Notes: generated by a model not told the origin, from the letters alone. A stretch of 64,000 nucleotides of DNA from Vibrio breoganii (GCF_001677275.1 NZ_CP016179.1:1-64000); one strand, 5' to 3'. Counted from the first letter of the stretch, positions 17,904 to 27,022 are shown. Numbers and translations: made by a program.

Positions 17904-18239
17904 ATGCAAATCCAAACACTTGGCAATATGGGCGCGTTGCAAGCGTCTATGTTGCAAAAAATGCAACTTCAATCATCTATTGCTGCAAGTTCGGTAACCT
18001 CCCATCGGAAGGTGGAAGGTTTAGATTTTGCGTCAATGATGAAAAACGGAATTGGTCAAGTTGACCAGCTACAAACAGTTGCAGCGAATAAAGTTCGTGA
18101 TGTTGAACTGGGCCTTAGTGATGATTTGGTCGGTGCGACAATTGCTAATCAAAAGGCTGGTTTATCGTTTTCTGCGTTAGTGCAGGTCAGGAATAAGATG
18201 GTTTCGAATTTTGACGAAATCATGAAAATGGCAATCTAA
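17904..18239 (+). CDS. fliE: Hook-basal body protein FliE
   Basis: Small adaptor between the MS ring and the rod. The 111-aa product has the FliE C-terminal signature (NQKAGLSFSALVQVRNKMV). It lies eight bases downstream of motY and 23 bases before fliF. Confidence 0.93.
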   Translation: MQIQTLGNMGALQASMLQKMQLQSSIAASSVTSHRKVEGLDFASMMKNGIGQVDQLQTVAANKVRDVELGLSDDLVGATIANQKAGLSFSALVQVRNKMVSNFDEIMKMAI

Positions 18240-18262
18240 TCTCTGTAAACTCTGGAAAGAAT

Positions 18263-19930
18263 ATGGAACCCAACTCAAAAGCTGAGGAAGGCGCAGCGAA
18301 AGTAGCTGCTGCGTCGAAGGAAAAGTTATCAAAGTTTTCTGAATCTGCAAAAAATGTCTTTCAAGACGGGAAGAAAACGACAGCGATTATCACGGCGGTT
18401 GCATTAATATTTGCGACCGTCATTGTCATTATGCTTTGGTCAAGTTCTCCAAGATATAGACCTTTGTATTCGCCTACATCGAACTACGATAGTAGTAAGA
18501 TTCTAGAAATGCTCGATGAAAGTCGTATCGATTACCAGCTGTCACCATCTGACGGTAATGTGATGGTACTTGAGAGTAAGGTGTACGAAATCCGCAAGAT
18601 TTTGGCGGCGAGAGGCCTGCAGGAAGAGATTCCAGTGGGTATGGAGCTTATCACCGAGAACTCTAGTCTGGGACAGTCTCAGTTTATTGAGGAAGCTAAG
18701 TATCGTTACGCTCTGGAAGGAGAGCTTGCTAAGAGTATCGTTACGTTTCAGTCAGTAAGCTACGCTCGAGTACATTTGTCTGTACCTAAGACAACAAAGT
18801 ATGTAAGAAACGCAGATACTGTGCAGGCAACGGCGTCTGTAATCGTAAACTTGGTTGATGGCCAGGACTTAAGACCAGCGCAAATCGACTCAATCATTAA
18901 CTTGGTTGCGGGTTCTTCTGCTGCGCTAAAGAAAGAAAACATCTCAATTGTTGATCAGTTTGGTCGACTCCTTAGTGACGAATCAAGCGTAGGTGACTAC
19001 GTGATGTCTACGTCTAAACAGCAAGATTATCGTGCTCAAATGGAAAGTTACTTGCGTACGCAAGCTGCTGACATTTTGACGCCTATATACGGGCCTTCAA
19101 ACTTCCGTGTTCGTGTGAATGCAGATATCGATTTTACTCAAAAAGAAGAAACTCAAGAGAGTTACGGTGACCCTGTAGTTCGTAGTGAGGTGCTTTTAGA
19201 GAACCGTGGTGCTTCACAGATGACTCTGGGAGTTCCTGGTTCACTGTCTAACACGCCACCTATTACTGATGCTGATGCGGTGAGTGCTCGTGGTGGTCAA
19301 CAGACGCGTTCTGAAGTTAAGCGTGATTACGCTGTTAGTGGTCGTGTAGTGCATAAGAAGCATCAAAATGGACTCGTTCAGGGCTTAACTGTTTCTGTTG
19401 TACTGAATGGTGAGTTCATTGATTCTGATGAAATGCCAACAGAGCTAGTTGAGATTTCAGACCTAGTGAAGAATGCGGTGGGCTTTAGTGGTGAGCGTGG
19501 TGATCAGTTTAAGATTAGCCAGTTACCTTTCCAAAGTGTGGTAGAGATCGCGAAGGTTGAATTGAAGTGGTACGAACAACAGGATGTTGTGACGCTGGCT
19601 CGCTATCTAGTGTCGCTCATTCTTGGTTTGGCACTGGTGTTCATCGGTCTTAAGCCTCTTGTGCGATTCATGATAAACGGCACGTCGAAGCCTCAATCAG
19701 AAGTGATTGAAGGTAGTGCGGCTGAAATGGCGAATGATGAAGCGAAGATGAAGCAGGATGAGTATCTGCGCTCCTTGGGTATCAGTAGTGGTGGTCTAGG
19801 TGCGTTTGATATTGACCTACCTGATTCAGAGTCACCAATACAAGATCAGATACAGCATGCTCAGAAACTTGTAGAGCGTGATGCTGATAGAGCGATAGAA
19901 GTCTTCAAAACGTGGATGGCAACAAAATAA
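18263..19930 (+). CDS. fliF: MS-ring protein FliF
   Basis: Forms the inner-membrane MS ring on which the motor is built. The 555-aa length is typical. Two transmembrane segments flank the periplasmic domain (near residues 47-66, and ARYLVSLILGLALVFIGLKPL near the C-terminus). The YscJ/FliF domain includes EEIPVGMELI and SFQSVSYARVHLSVPK. The C-terminal cytoplasmic tail should bind FliG. GGAAAG precedes the ATG. It overlaps fliG by one base. Confidence 0.95.
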   Translation: MEPNSKAEEGAAKVAAASKEKLSKFSESAKNVFQDGKKTTAIITAVALIFATVIVIMLWSSSPRYRPLYSPTSNYDSSKILEMLDESRIDYQLSPSDGNVMVLESKVYEIRKILAARGLQEEIPVGMELITENSSLGQSQFIEEAKYRYALEGELAKSIVTFQSVSYARVHLSVPKTTKYVRNADTVQATASVIVNLVDGQDLRPAQIDSIINLVAGSSAALKKENISIVDQFGRLLSDESSVGDYVMSTSKQQDYRAQMESYLRTQAADILTPIYGPSNFRVRVNADIDFTQKEETQESYGDPVVRSEVLLENRGASQMTLGVPGSLSNTPPITDADAVSARGGQQTRSEVKRDYAVSGRVVHKKHQNGLVQGLTVSVVLNGEFIDSDEMPTELVEISDLVKNAVGFSGERGDQFKISQLPFQSVVEIAKVELKWYEQQDVVTLARYLVSLILGLALVFIGLKPLVRFMINGTSKPQSEVIEGSAAEMANDEAKMKQDEYLRSLGISSGGLGAFDIDLPDSESPIQDQIQHAQKLVERDADRAIEVFKTWMATK

Positions 19931-20940
19931 TGGCGACAGAAGAAGTAAAAGAATACCAAAGTGTTGAAAGTGTCGCGATGCTCATTCTGGCTCTAGGGCC
20001 AGAGTTGGGCGCTAAAATCATGCGTGGCTTTGAGCACAGTGAAGTAGTGAAAGTTACGAAGGCGATGAGTTCGCTTCGTGATAACAAAGTTATTGATGTG
20101 CAGGCTGCGCTTGCTGGGTTCTTTCAAGATATTCGTCAAAATGCGGGTATTGGTGGTGGTACTCGTGGTTATGTTGAAGAGGTCTTAAGGCAAGCTCTTG
20201 ATGGAGATTTGGCTAAGAACTTGATTAGTGAGGTGTATGGCGACGATCTGAAGCGTCTTGCTAAAGATCTGGAGTGGATTCCTGATGAAGTTTTGGTACC
20301 GCGTCTAAACGAAGAGCACATCGAGATTCAGGCGTTATTGATTTCGTGCTTAGAGCCATCCCATGCCGGTCGTATCTTGAATATGTACGATGAAGAAGCG
20401 GCCAACCGAATTATGCTGAAGATTTCCACAACGGATATCATCACTAGTTCACAAGCTCAGACGTTAAAGGATTTAGTTGAGCGTTGTAAGGAAGCTTATA
20501 AGGCAGCTTCGGCCCAACCGGTTGATGGCGTCAAAGTGACAGCAAGCATCATAAACCACATGGAACGCAGTCATACCGTATTCTTGGATTTCATTGGCGA
20601 GACTAATGAAGATCTTAAGCAACTTATTGAAGAGTCAATTATTGATTTTGCGTTGGTTCTTAAGCAAGAGAGTGATGTATTTGATGTCTTAAATGCTCAC
20701 GTCAGTGTGGATACTTGGGCTTATGCGCTTAAAGGAACTGCAGATGTTGATCGTGAGAAGATTATTGGTACCTTCCCAAGTCGTATTGCCAATGAGTTGA
20801 AATCTACTATCAGTCGTCTAGGTCAGACACCGAAAGGTCAGGTTGAGAGAGCGCGTAAAGAAATCATTGATGCTGTGCGTAAGTTGCAGCAAGACGACGA
20901 GATCGTGCTGACATTCGGTAATGAGGAGCGCATGGACTAA
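19930..20940 (+). CDS. fliG: Motor switch protein FliG
   Basis: Rotor protein that interacts with MotA. The 336-aa length is typical. It has N-terminal SVESVAMLILALGPELGAKIMRG, a middle domain and a C-terminal domain. The start at 19930 overlaps the fliF stop (TAATG). Downstream, in the slot where fliH, fliI and fliJ sit in canonical clusters, is an unrecognised gene, with which it also shares a base. Confidence 0.95.
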   Translation: MATEEVKEYQSVESVAMLILALGPELGAKIMRGFEHSEVVKVTKAMSSLRDNKVIDVQAALAGFFQDIRQNAGIGGGTRGYVEEVLRQALDGDLAKNLISEVYGDDLKRLAKDLEWIPDEVLVPRLNEEHIEIQALLISCLEPSHAGRILNMYDEEAANRIMLKISTTDIITSSQAQTLKDLVERCKEAYKAASAQPVDGVKVTASIINHMERSHTVFLDFIGETNEDLKQLIEESIIDFALVLKQESDVFDVLNAHVSVDTWAYALKGTADVDREKIIGTFPSRIANELKSTISRLGQTPKGQVERARKEIIDAVRKLQQDDEIVLTFGNEERMD

Positions 20941-21980
20941 TGCTTCGTCCAGGAGCGCTTAACGGCGTAAGAACACAGACGGCCACACGGCCGTCGAGTG
21001 TAGGGAAAAACAGTCGCGTTGCTAAAAATGCCGCCGTCTCACAAGTCGGTGGTGTAGCTAGTGTTCATGCGGGCTTATTGCCTAGTGCATTGCCATTCGG
21101 TGATTTCAGTCAAAGACCTCGCTTATTGGGTGAAATGACAGATACGCATGCGGTTTTCAGTAGCTTAACAGTCGCCTCATCGCTAATAAAAAATGCCGCG
21201 CGTGGTTTGGGTTCTATCGAGCGTTGCTTGAGTCATGAAACTATGACGCCAGAGCTTGCCAACAAGATGGATATGGAAAAAATAGCAATCAACGAATGTG
21301 TGAACACGAAAGTGTTTGGGCGTTATGTGCTTGATTCAACTTTTCATCCATCGACTGGTCTAATCGATTACGTGCGCTTTACGATTCCCGGTCTGTCGCT
21401 ATCTCGTCATGAGTTGGACTCGGAGGTCGTTACGCTCTATCTAGCTAATCGTCTGTTTACCCTGAGATTTGAACGTACAGAGCGCACTGAAGATAAGAAA
21501 TCGCGGTTCGTTTACTTGTTCGGTTTGGATAACTTTGAGCTGACTTTTAAAGAGAATGGCGATTTTGTTATTGGTGTTCCTGATGAGGTCTGGCGTACGT
21601 GGGATGGTCAGGTGGCCATTCTTGGTGAAGGTAAACGATATGCTCAGGGCCAGCCTATACAGGTAGGTGTGCTTACTGAGAGTGTTACTGTAGAAGATGT
21701 TCTGGGTCTTAGTCTCGCTGATGAATCGCGAGTAGCGGTCGTGAGAAGGACAGAAGAGCATCTGGCTAATAGATTTGCGCTGGTGGGCGATATGATCGCT
21801 CAGAACAGTGAAAAGGTTTCATTATTATCTGATCGGTTCTCGCGACTTGATGAGCAAGATGTGCGAGATATGGTGGCTCAGTTTAATGAAAACCCAGCTC
21901 AGGCTATGTTTGAAATAAGCATGGGTTACCGAAATGCTAGTGGCTATCTGATTAGAAACCTATTGGCGCCTGAGAAATAA
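20940..21980 (+). CDS. Unrecognised protein in the fliH position, 346 aa
   Basis: I do not recognise this protein. It overlaps fliG by one base (TAATG), so it is part of the flagellar operon. The N-terminal 60 residues look disordered. Then comes a helical stretch (AVFSSLTVASSLIKNAARGLGSIERC), a beta-rich middle (residues about 135-255) and a C-terminal helical region of about 85 residues (RFALVGDMIAQNSEKVSLLSDRFSRLD... ending in GYLIRNLL). Helical ends around a beta core recall axial flagellar proteins, but no family signature is visible. It shows no FliH, FliI or FliJ features: no Walker A and no ATPase motif. Confidence 0.6.
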   Translation: MLRPGALNGVRTQTATRPSSVGKNSRVAKNAAVSQVGGVASVHAGLLPSALPFGDFSQRPRLLGEMTDTHAVFSSLTVASSLIKNAARGLGSIERCLSHETMTPELANKMDMEKIAINECVNTKVFGRYVLDSTFHPSTGLIDYVRFTIPGLSLSRHELDSEVVTLYLANRLFTLRFERTERTEDKKSRFVYLFGLDNFELTFKENGDFVIGVPDEVWRTWDGQVAILGEGKRYAQGQPIQVGVLTESVTVEDVLGLSLADESRVAVVRRTEEHLANRFALVGDMIAQNSEKVSLLSDRFSRLDEQDVRDMVAQFNENPAQAMFEISMGYRNASGYLIRNLLAPEK

Positions 21981-22017
21981 ACGAAATCGTGTCGTATCAT
22001 AGTATTGAGAGATACTA

Positions 22018-22323
22018 GTGAGTGATACGAACATGAAAAGTAGCAGTGTAAGAGTCGGTTCGACTGTTCCAACAATTGCACTTCGTCGTACCGATGGTGC
22101 ACCAAGCGTCAATAATGCCGGTGGTAAGCAGAAGCGCAGTCACGAAGAAAATATAGATACATACGAGTATGAGTTGGTGCGCAATGCAGCATCGACTGTA
22201 GTTGTTGATGAGTCTATTGATACAGAGCGAGTGCAGTATTATCGAGATATGCTCGTCTCTGGACAGTTAGATGTGGATTTAAACGAGTTGGCAAATGCCA
22301 TTTTGGGTAAGCATGACAAATAG
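22018..22323 (+). CDS. flgM: Anti-sigma-28 factor FlgM
   Basis: Holds the lateral sigma-28 inactive until the hook is complete, then is exported. The 101-aa protein has a disordered N-terminal half and the FlgM C-terminal helix motif (IDTERVQYYRDMLVSGQLDVDLNELANAIL region, residues 66-95). The GTG start at 22018 follows GAGAG. It overlaps flgN by eleven bases in another frame. Its partner sigma factor is probably the product of 38333-39019. Confidence 0.85.
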   Translation: MSDTNMKSSSVRVGSTVPTIALRRTDGAPSVNNAGGKQKRSHEENIDTYEYELVRNAASTVVVDESIDTERVQYYRDMLVSGQLDVDLNELANAILGKHDK

Positions 22324-22732
22324 TGAATTACTGAAGGCGTTTTATTCGTCAATGAAGGAAAGTGTAGAGACAGCTGATCGCCTGTTTACAACGTTGGGGT
22401 TGTTGCGTCAGGCAGGTTTGGAAATGGACTATGAAAAGACTCAACGGCTTAATGAAGCGGTTGGTGAGTTGAATGTGAAGCTGGAAGAGCAGGCTCAGTC
22501 GAGATACTCAATTTCTCAGAAGCTGGGTTGCAGCGGCGCGCGTTATAGTCAGCAGTTGATTGAGCGTCTTAGTGGTGAAACTCAGAAGCAGGTCGCAGAC
22601 ATGGCTGGTCGCCTTGAGAGTGTGCTAGGAGACTGTAAGGTACGAATCGAAGATCAGGTTGAGCTTATGCAGCGACAGCAAGATTCAGTAAAAGAGCTGA
22701 TTGAAGAAGTGGCTCTCGATATCAAAGCATAA
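22313..22732 (+). CDS. flgN: Export chaperone FlgN
   Basis: Chaperone for FlgK and FlgL. The 139-aa product is almost entirely helical and Gln/Glu-rich, as FlgN proteins are. Its place directly after flgM is the usual one. The ATG at 22313 lies inside the end of flgM. Sequence similarity to FlgN is weak by eye, so the call leans on context. Confidence 0.75.
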   Translation: MTNSELLKAFYSSMKESVETADRLFTTLGLLRQAGLEMDYEKTQRLNEAVGELNVKLEEQAQSRYSISQKLGCSGARYSQQLIERLSGETQKQVADMAGRLESVLGDCKVRIEDQVELMQRQQDSVKELIEEVALDIKA

Positions 22733-22763
22733 GTTGTCATTCATCACTCATAGTAGATAACTT

Positions 22764-23459
22764 ATGGTAATTAGACAGTTGAACGTTCTGAGTGGGGCAT
22801 TAGCTCTGCTCTTTTTTTCTTTTGGGGCGCAGTGTGCTTCATTGATGACCACAGAAGTTGAACGTCAAGTTCATGAGTTTGTATCACAGCAACTTCAAGA
22901 TGCATACCACCAGCATTATGTGGACCATCAGATAGAGTTTGGCTTTCCAAGTCGGGTTCAGTCGGAAGAGTGCCCAAAAGGGAGCGTTAGTGTTAGTTTC
23001 CCTCCAAATATGCGTAGCGTAAATTCAGCGGTGATGGTGTGTGCTGTTACGGAGAAGCGCTCTCGATTCAAGTATAGAGTAAAGCCAATGCTTTCAGTGT
23101 TGGTTCCTGAAGTGAACATTCAATCGGGTATAGAGTTATCACCAGTCCAAGTGGGCTCAAAGGTGGTGGAAACGCGTGTACCTAATGACTTCCTATTAGA
23201 CCTAAAAGAAGGTCAATACAGGGCAAAACGCCGTTTGAATGTTGGTTCCCCGATTCGTTTATCACAGTTAGAGACAAGGCCAACGGTTGTGTCTGGCCAG
23301 GTCATAGAGTTTGTGGTGACTCGCGGGTCAGTGTCCGTAAGAACGCGTGTTGAGGTCCTGGAGGATGGAATGATCGGTGAGTTTGTGTGGGTTCGTAATG
23401 TCGTAACAGGTACTACGTTTCTTGCTCGCGTTACTTCGGAAGGGTCGCTCGATGTTTAG
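22764..23459 (+). CDS. flgA: P-ring assembly chaperone FlgA
   Basis: Periplasmic protein needed for P-ring formation. The 231-aa protein has a signal peptide (LNVLSGALALLFFSFGAQCA) and a C-terminal SAF domain (NVGSPIRLSQLETRPTVVSG, VTRGSVSVRTRVEVLEDG, GEFVWVRNVVTGTTFLARV). It follows flgN by about 30 bases and closes the first flagellar block. In canonical Vibrio lateral clusters flgA and flgMN are divergent; here they share a strand. Confidence 0.92.
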   Translation: MVIRQLNVLSGALALLFFSFGAQCASLMTTEVERQVHEFVSQQLQDAYHQHYVDHQIEFGFPSRVQSEECPKGSVSVSFPPNMRSVNSAVMVCAVTEKRSRFKYRVKPMLSVLVPEVNIQSGIELSPVQVGSKVVETRVPNDFLLDLKEGQYRAKRRLNVGSPIRLSQLETRPTVVSGQVIEFVVTRGSVSVRTRVEVLEDGMIGEFVWVRNVVTGTTFLARVTSEGSLDV

Positions 23460-23516
23460 CTTTGTCACCTTCCGGTAGTACCGACTTGAAAATCCTCAAA
23501 GAATCTTGTTGCTCGT

Positions 23517-23864
23517 CTAGATTTTAACGTCACCAGAAGATTGATCATTTTCCCACTGTTTGTCTTCGTATTCCCACTGTGCCCAGTCATCCTTTAGTGT
23601 TTTAAATTGCTTGTCTAATCGCTCCGTCCGCTCATCAAGTAGAGCTTTAGTTAAAGGGCGTGGCAAAAACGAAATCGCAAACTGCAAGCAGAGTAGAGCG
23701 AACGCAGAGCTAAGTTCTTGTCGATAGAGAAGGTAGATTGTTGCGGCGACTATTATAAGTACGATGTATCTGGCGTGGCCGGTGTACTTTATCGCAAGGT
23801 TAGAGCGGACAACTAGTTCGTCGTCGGTCATTGGTTTCGTCTTGGCGCGCCAGTATTTATACAT
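23517..23864 (-). CDS. Small membrane protein, 115 aa
   Basis: Unrecognised. Two adjacent hydrophobic segments (YIVLIIVAATIYLLY and SAFALLCLQFAISFLP) sit in the middle, flanked by charged tails; the C-terminus is very acidic and Trp-rich (KDDWAQWEYEDKQWEND). AGAAGG precedes the ATG at 23864. It is convergent with flgA and marks the start of the accessory stretch between the two flagellar blocks. Confidence 0.55.
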   Translation of the reverse strand: MYKYWRAKTKPMTDDELVVRSNLAIKYTGHARYIVLIIVAATIYLLYRQELSSAFALLCLQFAISFLPRPLTKALLDERTERLDKQFKTLKDDWAQWEYEDKQWENDQSSGDVKI

Positions 23865-24037
23865 GCCTTCTACTTTATCGTTATATGGTTCGAATAACTA
23901 TATCCCAGACTTGCTTGTCGTTGCCATCAAAATGTTCAGTTGAGCAGTGCGAGCAATAAACAATCCTGAGTGTTTTCTCCTCGGTTCCAAATTGCACTAA
24001 CAAAGCCAGTTAAGTTATAGGGGCTGGAGTTAGTGTA

Positions 24038-25183
24038 GTGGTGAAGTATGATTTTCAAGTAGAGCGATTTAAGTACGCGGGGATCGGTGCGCGCAGTATT
24101 GGTGGTTTGCACACACTGATACTTATGAGGCTGGCGTTTATCTTTCGTTTGGAGGGTGGCAGCGGGCGTTCGGGCAGTGCTGAAGGTAGTGATATCGCTA
24201 TAGAGATTGGTTTTTACTTAGCTGAGTACGAGTTGGCGAGACTCGGTCTAATACCGCGCATCGATGCAAGATTTTTCGAGTCGATCATTCCGTGGTCAAA
24301 TTTCAATCATAGAGATACATATAAGACGCCGTGGGTCACATCGGACATTCCGGATTGGGCGTTTGAGTGTGCAGCTCAGTTGCATCCGGCTTGGGATAAG
24401 CTAAGTCAGGGTGTTAAGCGACTAATGGCGCGTAATACGTTGCAGATCCTCGATAGAAACACCCAGAAGCCAGTTGATAGGGTTATTTGTTACACCGAAG
24501 ATGGAGCGTCGAGTTTGGAGGAGATTACCTCTCGAACTGGCGGGACGGGTCAAGCCCTTCGCTTGGCTTGTCAGCATGGTGTACCTATCGTTAATGTTGG
24601 TAATTCTGCGCATAGAGCTGAGATTGAATCTTATATTGCTGAGCGCGCGATGATCTGGAAGGAAGCCTACGGTATAGATTTGATGCAAATAACTGAGTCT
24701 GCTTATTGGGATAGTCCGACGGGTGGTAAAGTCGTTACTGGTGATGCGATAGCCCATTGCGAAAATGGAGGCTCCAACGTTCTTGTGCACAACGCCAATA
24801 TACACAATTCTTTCGGTAGGGGGTTTGCACTGTCACTGTATCGCCGGTACCCACAATCGTTTGTGGTAGATAGTGCGACTGTTAAGGGTGACAAATCCAA
24901 GTTAGGGACACTAAGTGTCGCCAATGTAATTTCTCCGCAAGGTAATCCTTTTTCTATCATTAATATCTATGGTCAGCCCTTTATGAACGCTGATCCTGGT
25001 GTATGTTGTCTTGATTATGCGGCGTTACAAAAAGGCCTGGATGAAGTTAAGCTTCGGTATGGATCTGACTCGATAGCTTACCCAATGATAGGTTCTGGTT
25101 TGGCTGGTGGTTCGTGGTTGACGATATCACGAATGTTGCGTAAGACATTTGAGGGTGTAGATCATACCCTTTGCCGATTTTAA
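24038..25183 (+). CDS. SLOG (DprA-like)-macro domain fusion protein
   Basis: Two recognisable Rossmann-like modules in one 381-aa protein. The N-terminal part (about residues 10-205) resembles DprA-like SLOG proteins of phages and plasmids: YAGIGARSIG, EGGSGRSGSAEGSD, IPWSNFN and VIVNVGN-type strands. SLOG domains bind nucleotides or nucleotide-derived signals. The C-terminal part (about 245-375) is a macro domain: VVTGDAI, VLVHNANIHNSFGRGFA, INIYGQ and SIAYPMIGSGLAGGSW. Macro domains bind or hydrolyse ADP-ribose. The start is GTG at 24038 with GGAG upstream. It stands alone, with no toxin or nuclease gene adjacent. The domain calls rest on motifs read by eye. Confidence 0.7.
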   Translation: MVKYDFQVERFKYAGIGARSIGGLHTLILMRLAFIFRLEGGSGRSGSAEGSDIAIEIGFYLAEYELARLGLIPRIDARFFESIIPWSNFNHRDTYKTPWVTSDIPDWAFECAAQLHPAWDKLSQGVKRLMARNTLQILDRNTQKPVDRVICYTEDGASSLEEITSRTGGTGQALRLACQHGVPIVNVGNSAHRAEIESYIAERAMIWKEAYGIDLMQITESAYWDSPTGGKVVTGDAIAHCENGGSNVLVHNANIHNSFGRGFALSLYRRYPQSFVVDSATVKGDKSKLGTLSVANVISPQGNPFSIINIYGQPFMNADPGVCCLDYAALQKGLDEVKLRYGSDSIAYPMIGSGLAGGSWLTISRMLRKTFEGVDHTLCRF

Positions 25184-25310
25184 GTTGTTGTCCATGGACT
25201 TTGGCTTTGCAGAAAATGCGAGATGTTACGCAGTGTTCATGGTGTTTTGATTTTATGCGATAAAGGTAAATTAAAGTGCGAGCACTAATTTTTTGACGGT
25301 GCTTATCGGT

Positions 25311-25982
25311 ATGCTTTATTTAGAGAGTAAAACGCTGGGTCACAACAGGGCGTTCTTGTCTGTCTTGTGGCACTTGGGTGATGTTGTGGATAATAAACTG
25401 GTTCTCACCAAGGCTTCTATAGCAAATGTGTGGACTATTTCTAAGTCAGCCAGACGAAATATATCTATTGCCGCAGGTGATCTTGGTAATGTTAAGTTGC
25501 TGTCTGTCGATTCTGACGGCGATGGAGAGAAAGAGCGGATAAAATCAAAGGCTGTATCTTTGTTTCGCTCAGTGGAGGTTGGTAAGTATTGCATTACGTT
25601 TGAGTTTATTCCGGATCGTCTTCAAGCCCTGGGTGCTCTGCGGGAGTTGTTATTTCAATACATTCCAATTCATGCATTGAGGGGGATTAGTTCAAAGCAT
25701 ACGTTGAATAGTTACTTGGCGTGCTTGTATATGCTGAGAACCAGTCGCTCGTATGTTTCAAATATGTATCTTCGGACGTTGATGGGGTATGTAGATGTTG
25801 AGAAGGTTGATAATCACGCGCTGTTTCGCAGTGCGATAAAATCAGCGAGAGAGGATATGTTTGCTTTGCCTGTCAAGCCAATCGAGTTACTGGCTCGTGA
25901 TGGCCGCTGTGCAGTCACGCATCGTTGGAAAGCGGTTGGATTTAGGGTTCGCTTTGTTGAGAAATTGCGTAAATTGGCGTGA
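25311..25982 (+). CDS. Possible Rep_3-type replication initiator
   Basis: The 223-aa protein has the outline of a RepB/Rep_3 initiator with two winged-helix regions. The first ends in YCITFEFIPDRLQALGALRELLFQY. The second begins GISSKHTLNSYLACLYMLRT and contains an FRSAIKSAREDM helix and a VGFRVRF strand, resembling the second winged helix of Rep_3 proteins. If correct, it would initiate replication of the element. No clear iterons were seen upstream. The start is uncertain; in-frame TTG (25293) and GTG (25299) lie just upstream of the ATG at 25311. A transcription regulator is the main alternative. Confidence 0.4.
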   Translation: MLYLESKTLGHNRAFLSVLWHLGDVVDNKLVLTKASIANVWTISKSARRNISIAAGDLGNVKLLSVDSDGDGEKERIKSKAVSLFRSVEVGKYCITFEFIPDRLQALGALRELLFQYIPIHALRGISSKHTLNSYLACLYMLRTSRSYVSNMYLRTLMGYVDVEKVDNHALFRSAIKSAREDMFALPVKPIELLARDGRCAVTHRWKAVGFRVRFVEKLRKLA

Positions 25983-26031
25983 TTGCCTGGTGAATGATGC
26001 AAGGTAAGAGAATGAGTGGAATTGGTAAGAG

Positions 26032-26070
26032 AACACCCTTATAGCAAAAAATGCTATAAGGGTGTTTGTT
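26032..26070. terminator. Bidirectional hairpin terminator
   Basis: AACACCCTTATAGCA pairs with TGCTATAAGGGTGTT around an AAAAA loop and is followed by a T-rich tail. It lies between the convergent genes ending at 25982 and 26072. Confidence 0.85.
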
Positions 26071-26071
26071 T

Positions 26072-26848
26072 TTACTCAGATAAGAGTTCTCGAGCTTCGT
26101 GCAAAGTGACAAATCGGTTATTCGTATCAAGGATGCCGAACACTAGGTTTTCGACTGCGCCATTGACCTGCATGACCATATCAGCAACTTCAATCATGTC
26201 GAAGAGTCCGCTGTTCGAGCTTCCTGCTTCGATTGTTAGAGCATCTAAAGTTGAAGGTGTGTGAAAATCAGCTTTATCACGTTGCGCTTCAGCGTACGTG
26301 GCATAATCGTCACCGTTGTATCCAACCAGTTGATTGTGGTATTGCAATTTAATCGGTCTGGCGTCGATAGCGATACGCAAAAGCGGTACGCCATCGCAGA
26401 TATCCGAATCGGATAAGTCATCAATTCCATTCACTTCGTATCCAAATTCATCTTGATTTAACTCAAAACCAAATTTGGAATAGAAGTCCACCAGCTTCAA
26501 TATGTATTTTGGCGAACGGTGTTGATCGCAAGCCTCCAGAACAATGTTGAAGTTGAGGTAGTCACAAATCTCACAGATTTCGTTCATTCGCGCAGTTCCA
26601 ACGCCATTGCCCAGTTGTGTGCCGGCATGTAGATGGTAGATGCTTAACGCATGTTCATCTAATCCCAGTTCCACTTTGGCCAGTGTTTGTAAGTGCACTA
26701 GGCGAGTGATGCCTTTGCTAGGCGTGAACTCGTCGCGGATTCGAGAAATGTCGTTTCCAGCTGCAAGCTCCAGTACTAAATCAGAGGGTAGCCATCCCTT
26801 ATCCATAAGTTTCTGGATAAGTGCGGTGTAGTTTGCTTTCTGAGTCAT
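26072..26848 (-). CDS. GNAT-like protein, 258 aa
   Basis: Residues about 60-145 look like the core of a GNAT acyltransferase fold: a strand (HALSIYHLHA), a turn with GTQLGNGVGTARMNEICEIC in the acyl-CoA loop position, then a helix leading to LVDFYSKFGFEL, the usual C-terminal GNAT motif. The remainder is acidic and unrecognised. The consensus Q/RxxGxG/A loop is only approximate, so binding of acyl-CoA is uncertain. The gene reads the same way as the DndC-like gene upstream but is separated from it by about 180 bases and a terminator. Confidence 0.4.
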   Translation of the reverse strand: MTQKANYTALIQKLMDKGWLPSDLVLELAAGNDISRIRDEFTPSKGITRLVHLQTLAKVELGLDEHALSIYHLHAGTQLGNGVGTARMNEICEICDYLNFNIVLEACDQHRSPKYILKLVDFYSKFGFELNQDEFGYEVNGIDDLSDSDICDGVPLLRIAIDARPIKLQYHNQLVGYNGDDYATYAEAQRDKADFHTPSTLDALTIEAGSSNSGLFDMIEVADMVMQVNGAVENLVFGILDTNNRFVTLHEARELLSE

Positions 26849-26989
26849 ATTGCTTCTCCTGATGTTGTGTAATCAACTATGAATAAGCTCGTTATTGAGC
26901 AAATCAGGGGGTAGTAGGTAAATCGAGAGTTTAACTGTAAAGAGATTGAATCTTTTGCTGGTCGAAGTCTTGTTGGTTGCACGAAAGTA

Positions 26990-27022
26990 AAAAAGCCCCG
27001 ACACTCAGAAGAGTGCGGGGCT
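26990..27022 (-). terminator. Terminator of the DndC-like gene
   Basis: Inverted repeat with arms AGCCCCG and CGGGGCT around a CACTC/GAGTG inner stem. On the minus strand it ends in a T-run (AAAAAAG on the plus strand side). It lies directly after the stop at 27029. Confidence 0.85.

Noticed and set aside
24422..24805. 127-codon frame antisense to the SLOG-macro gene
   Set aside because: A shadow frame with no start context; the plus-strand protein has clear domain motifs.
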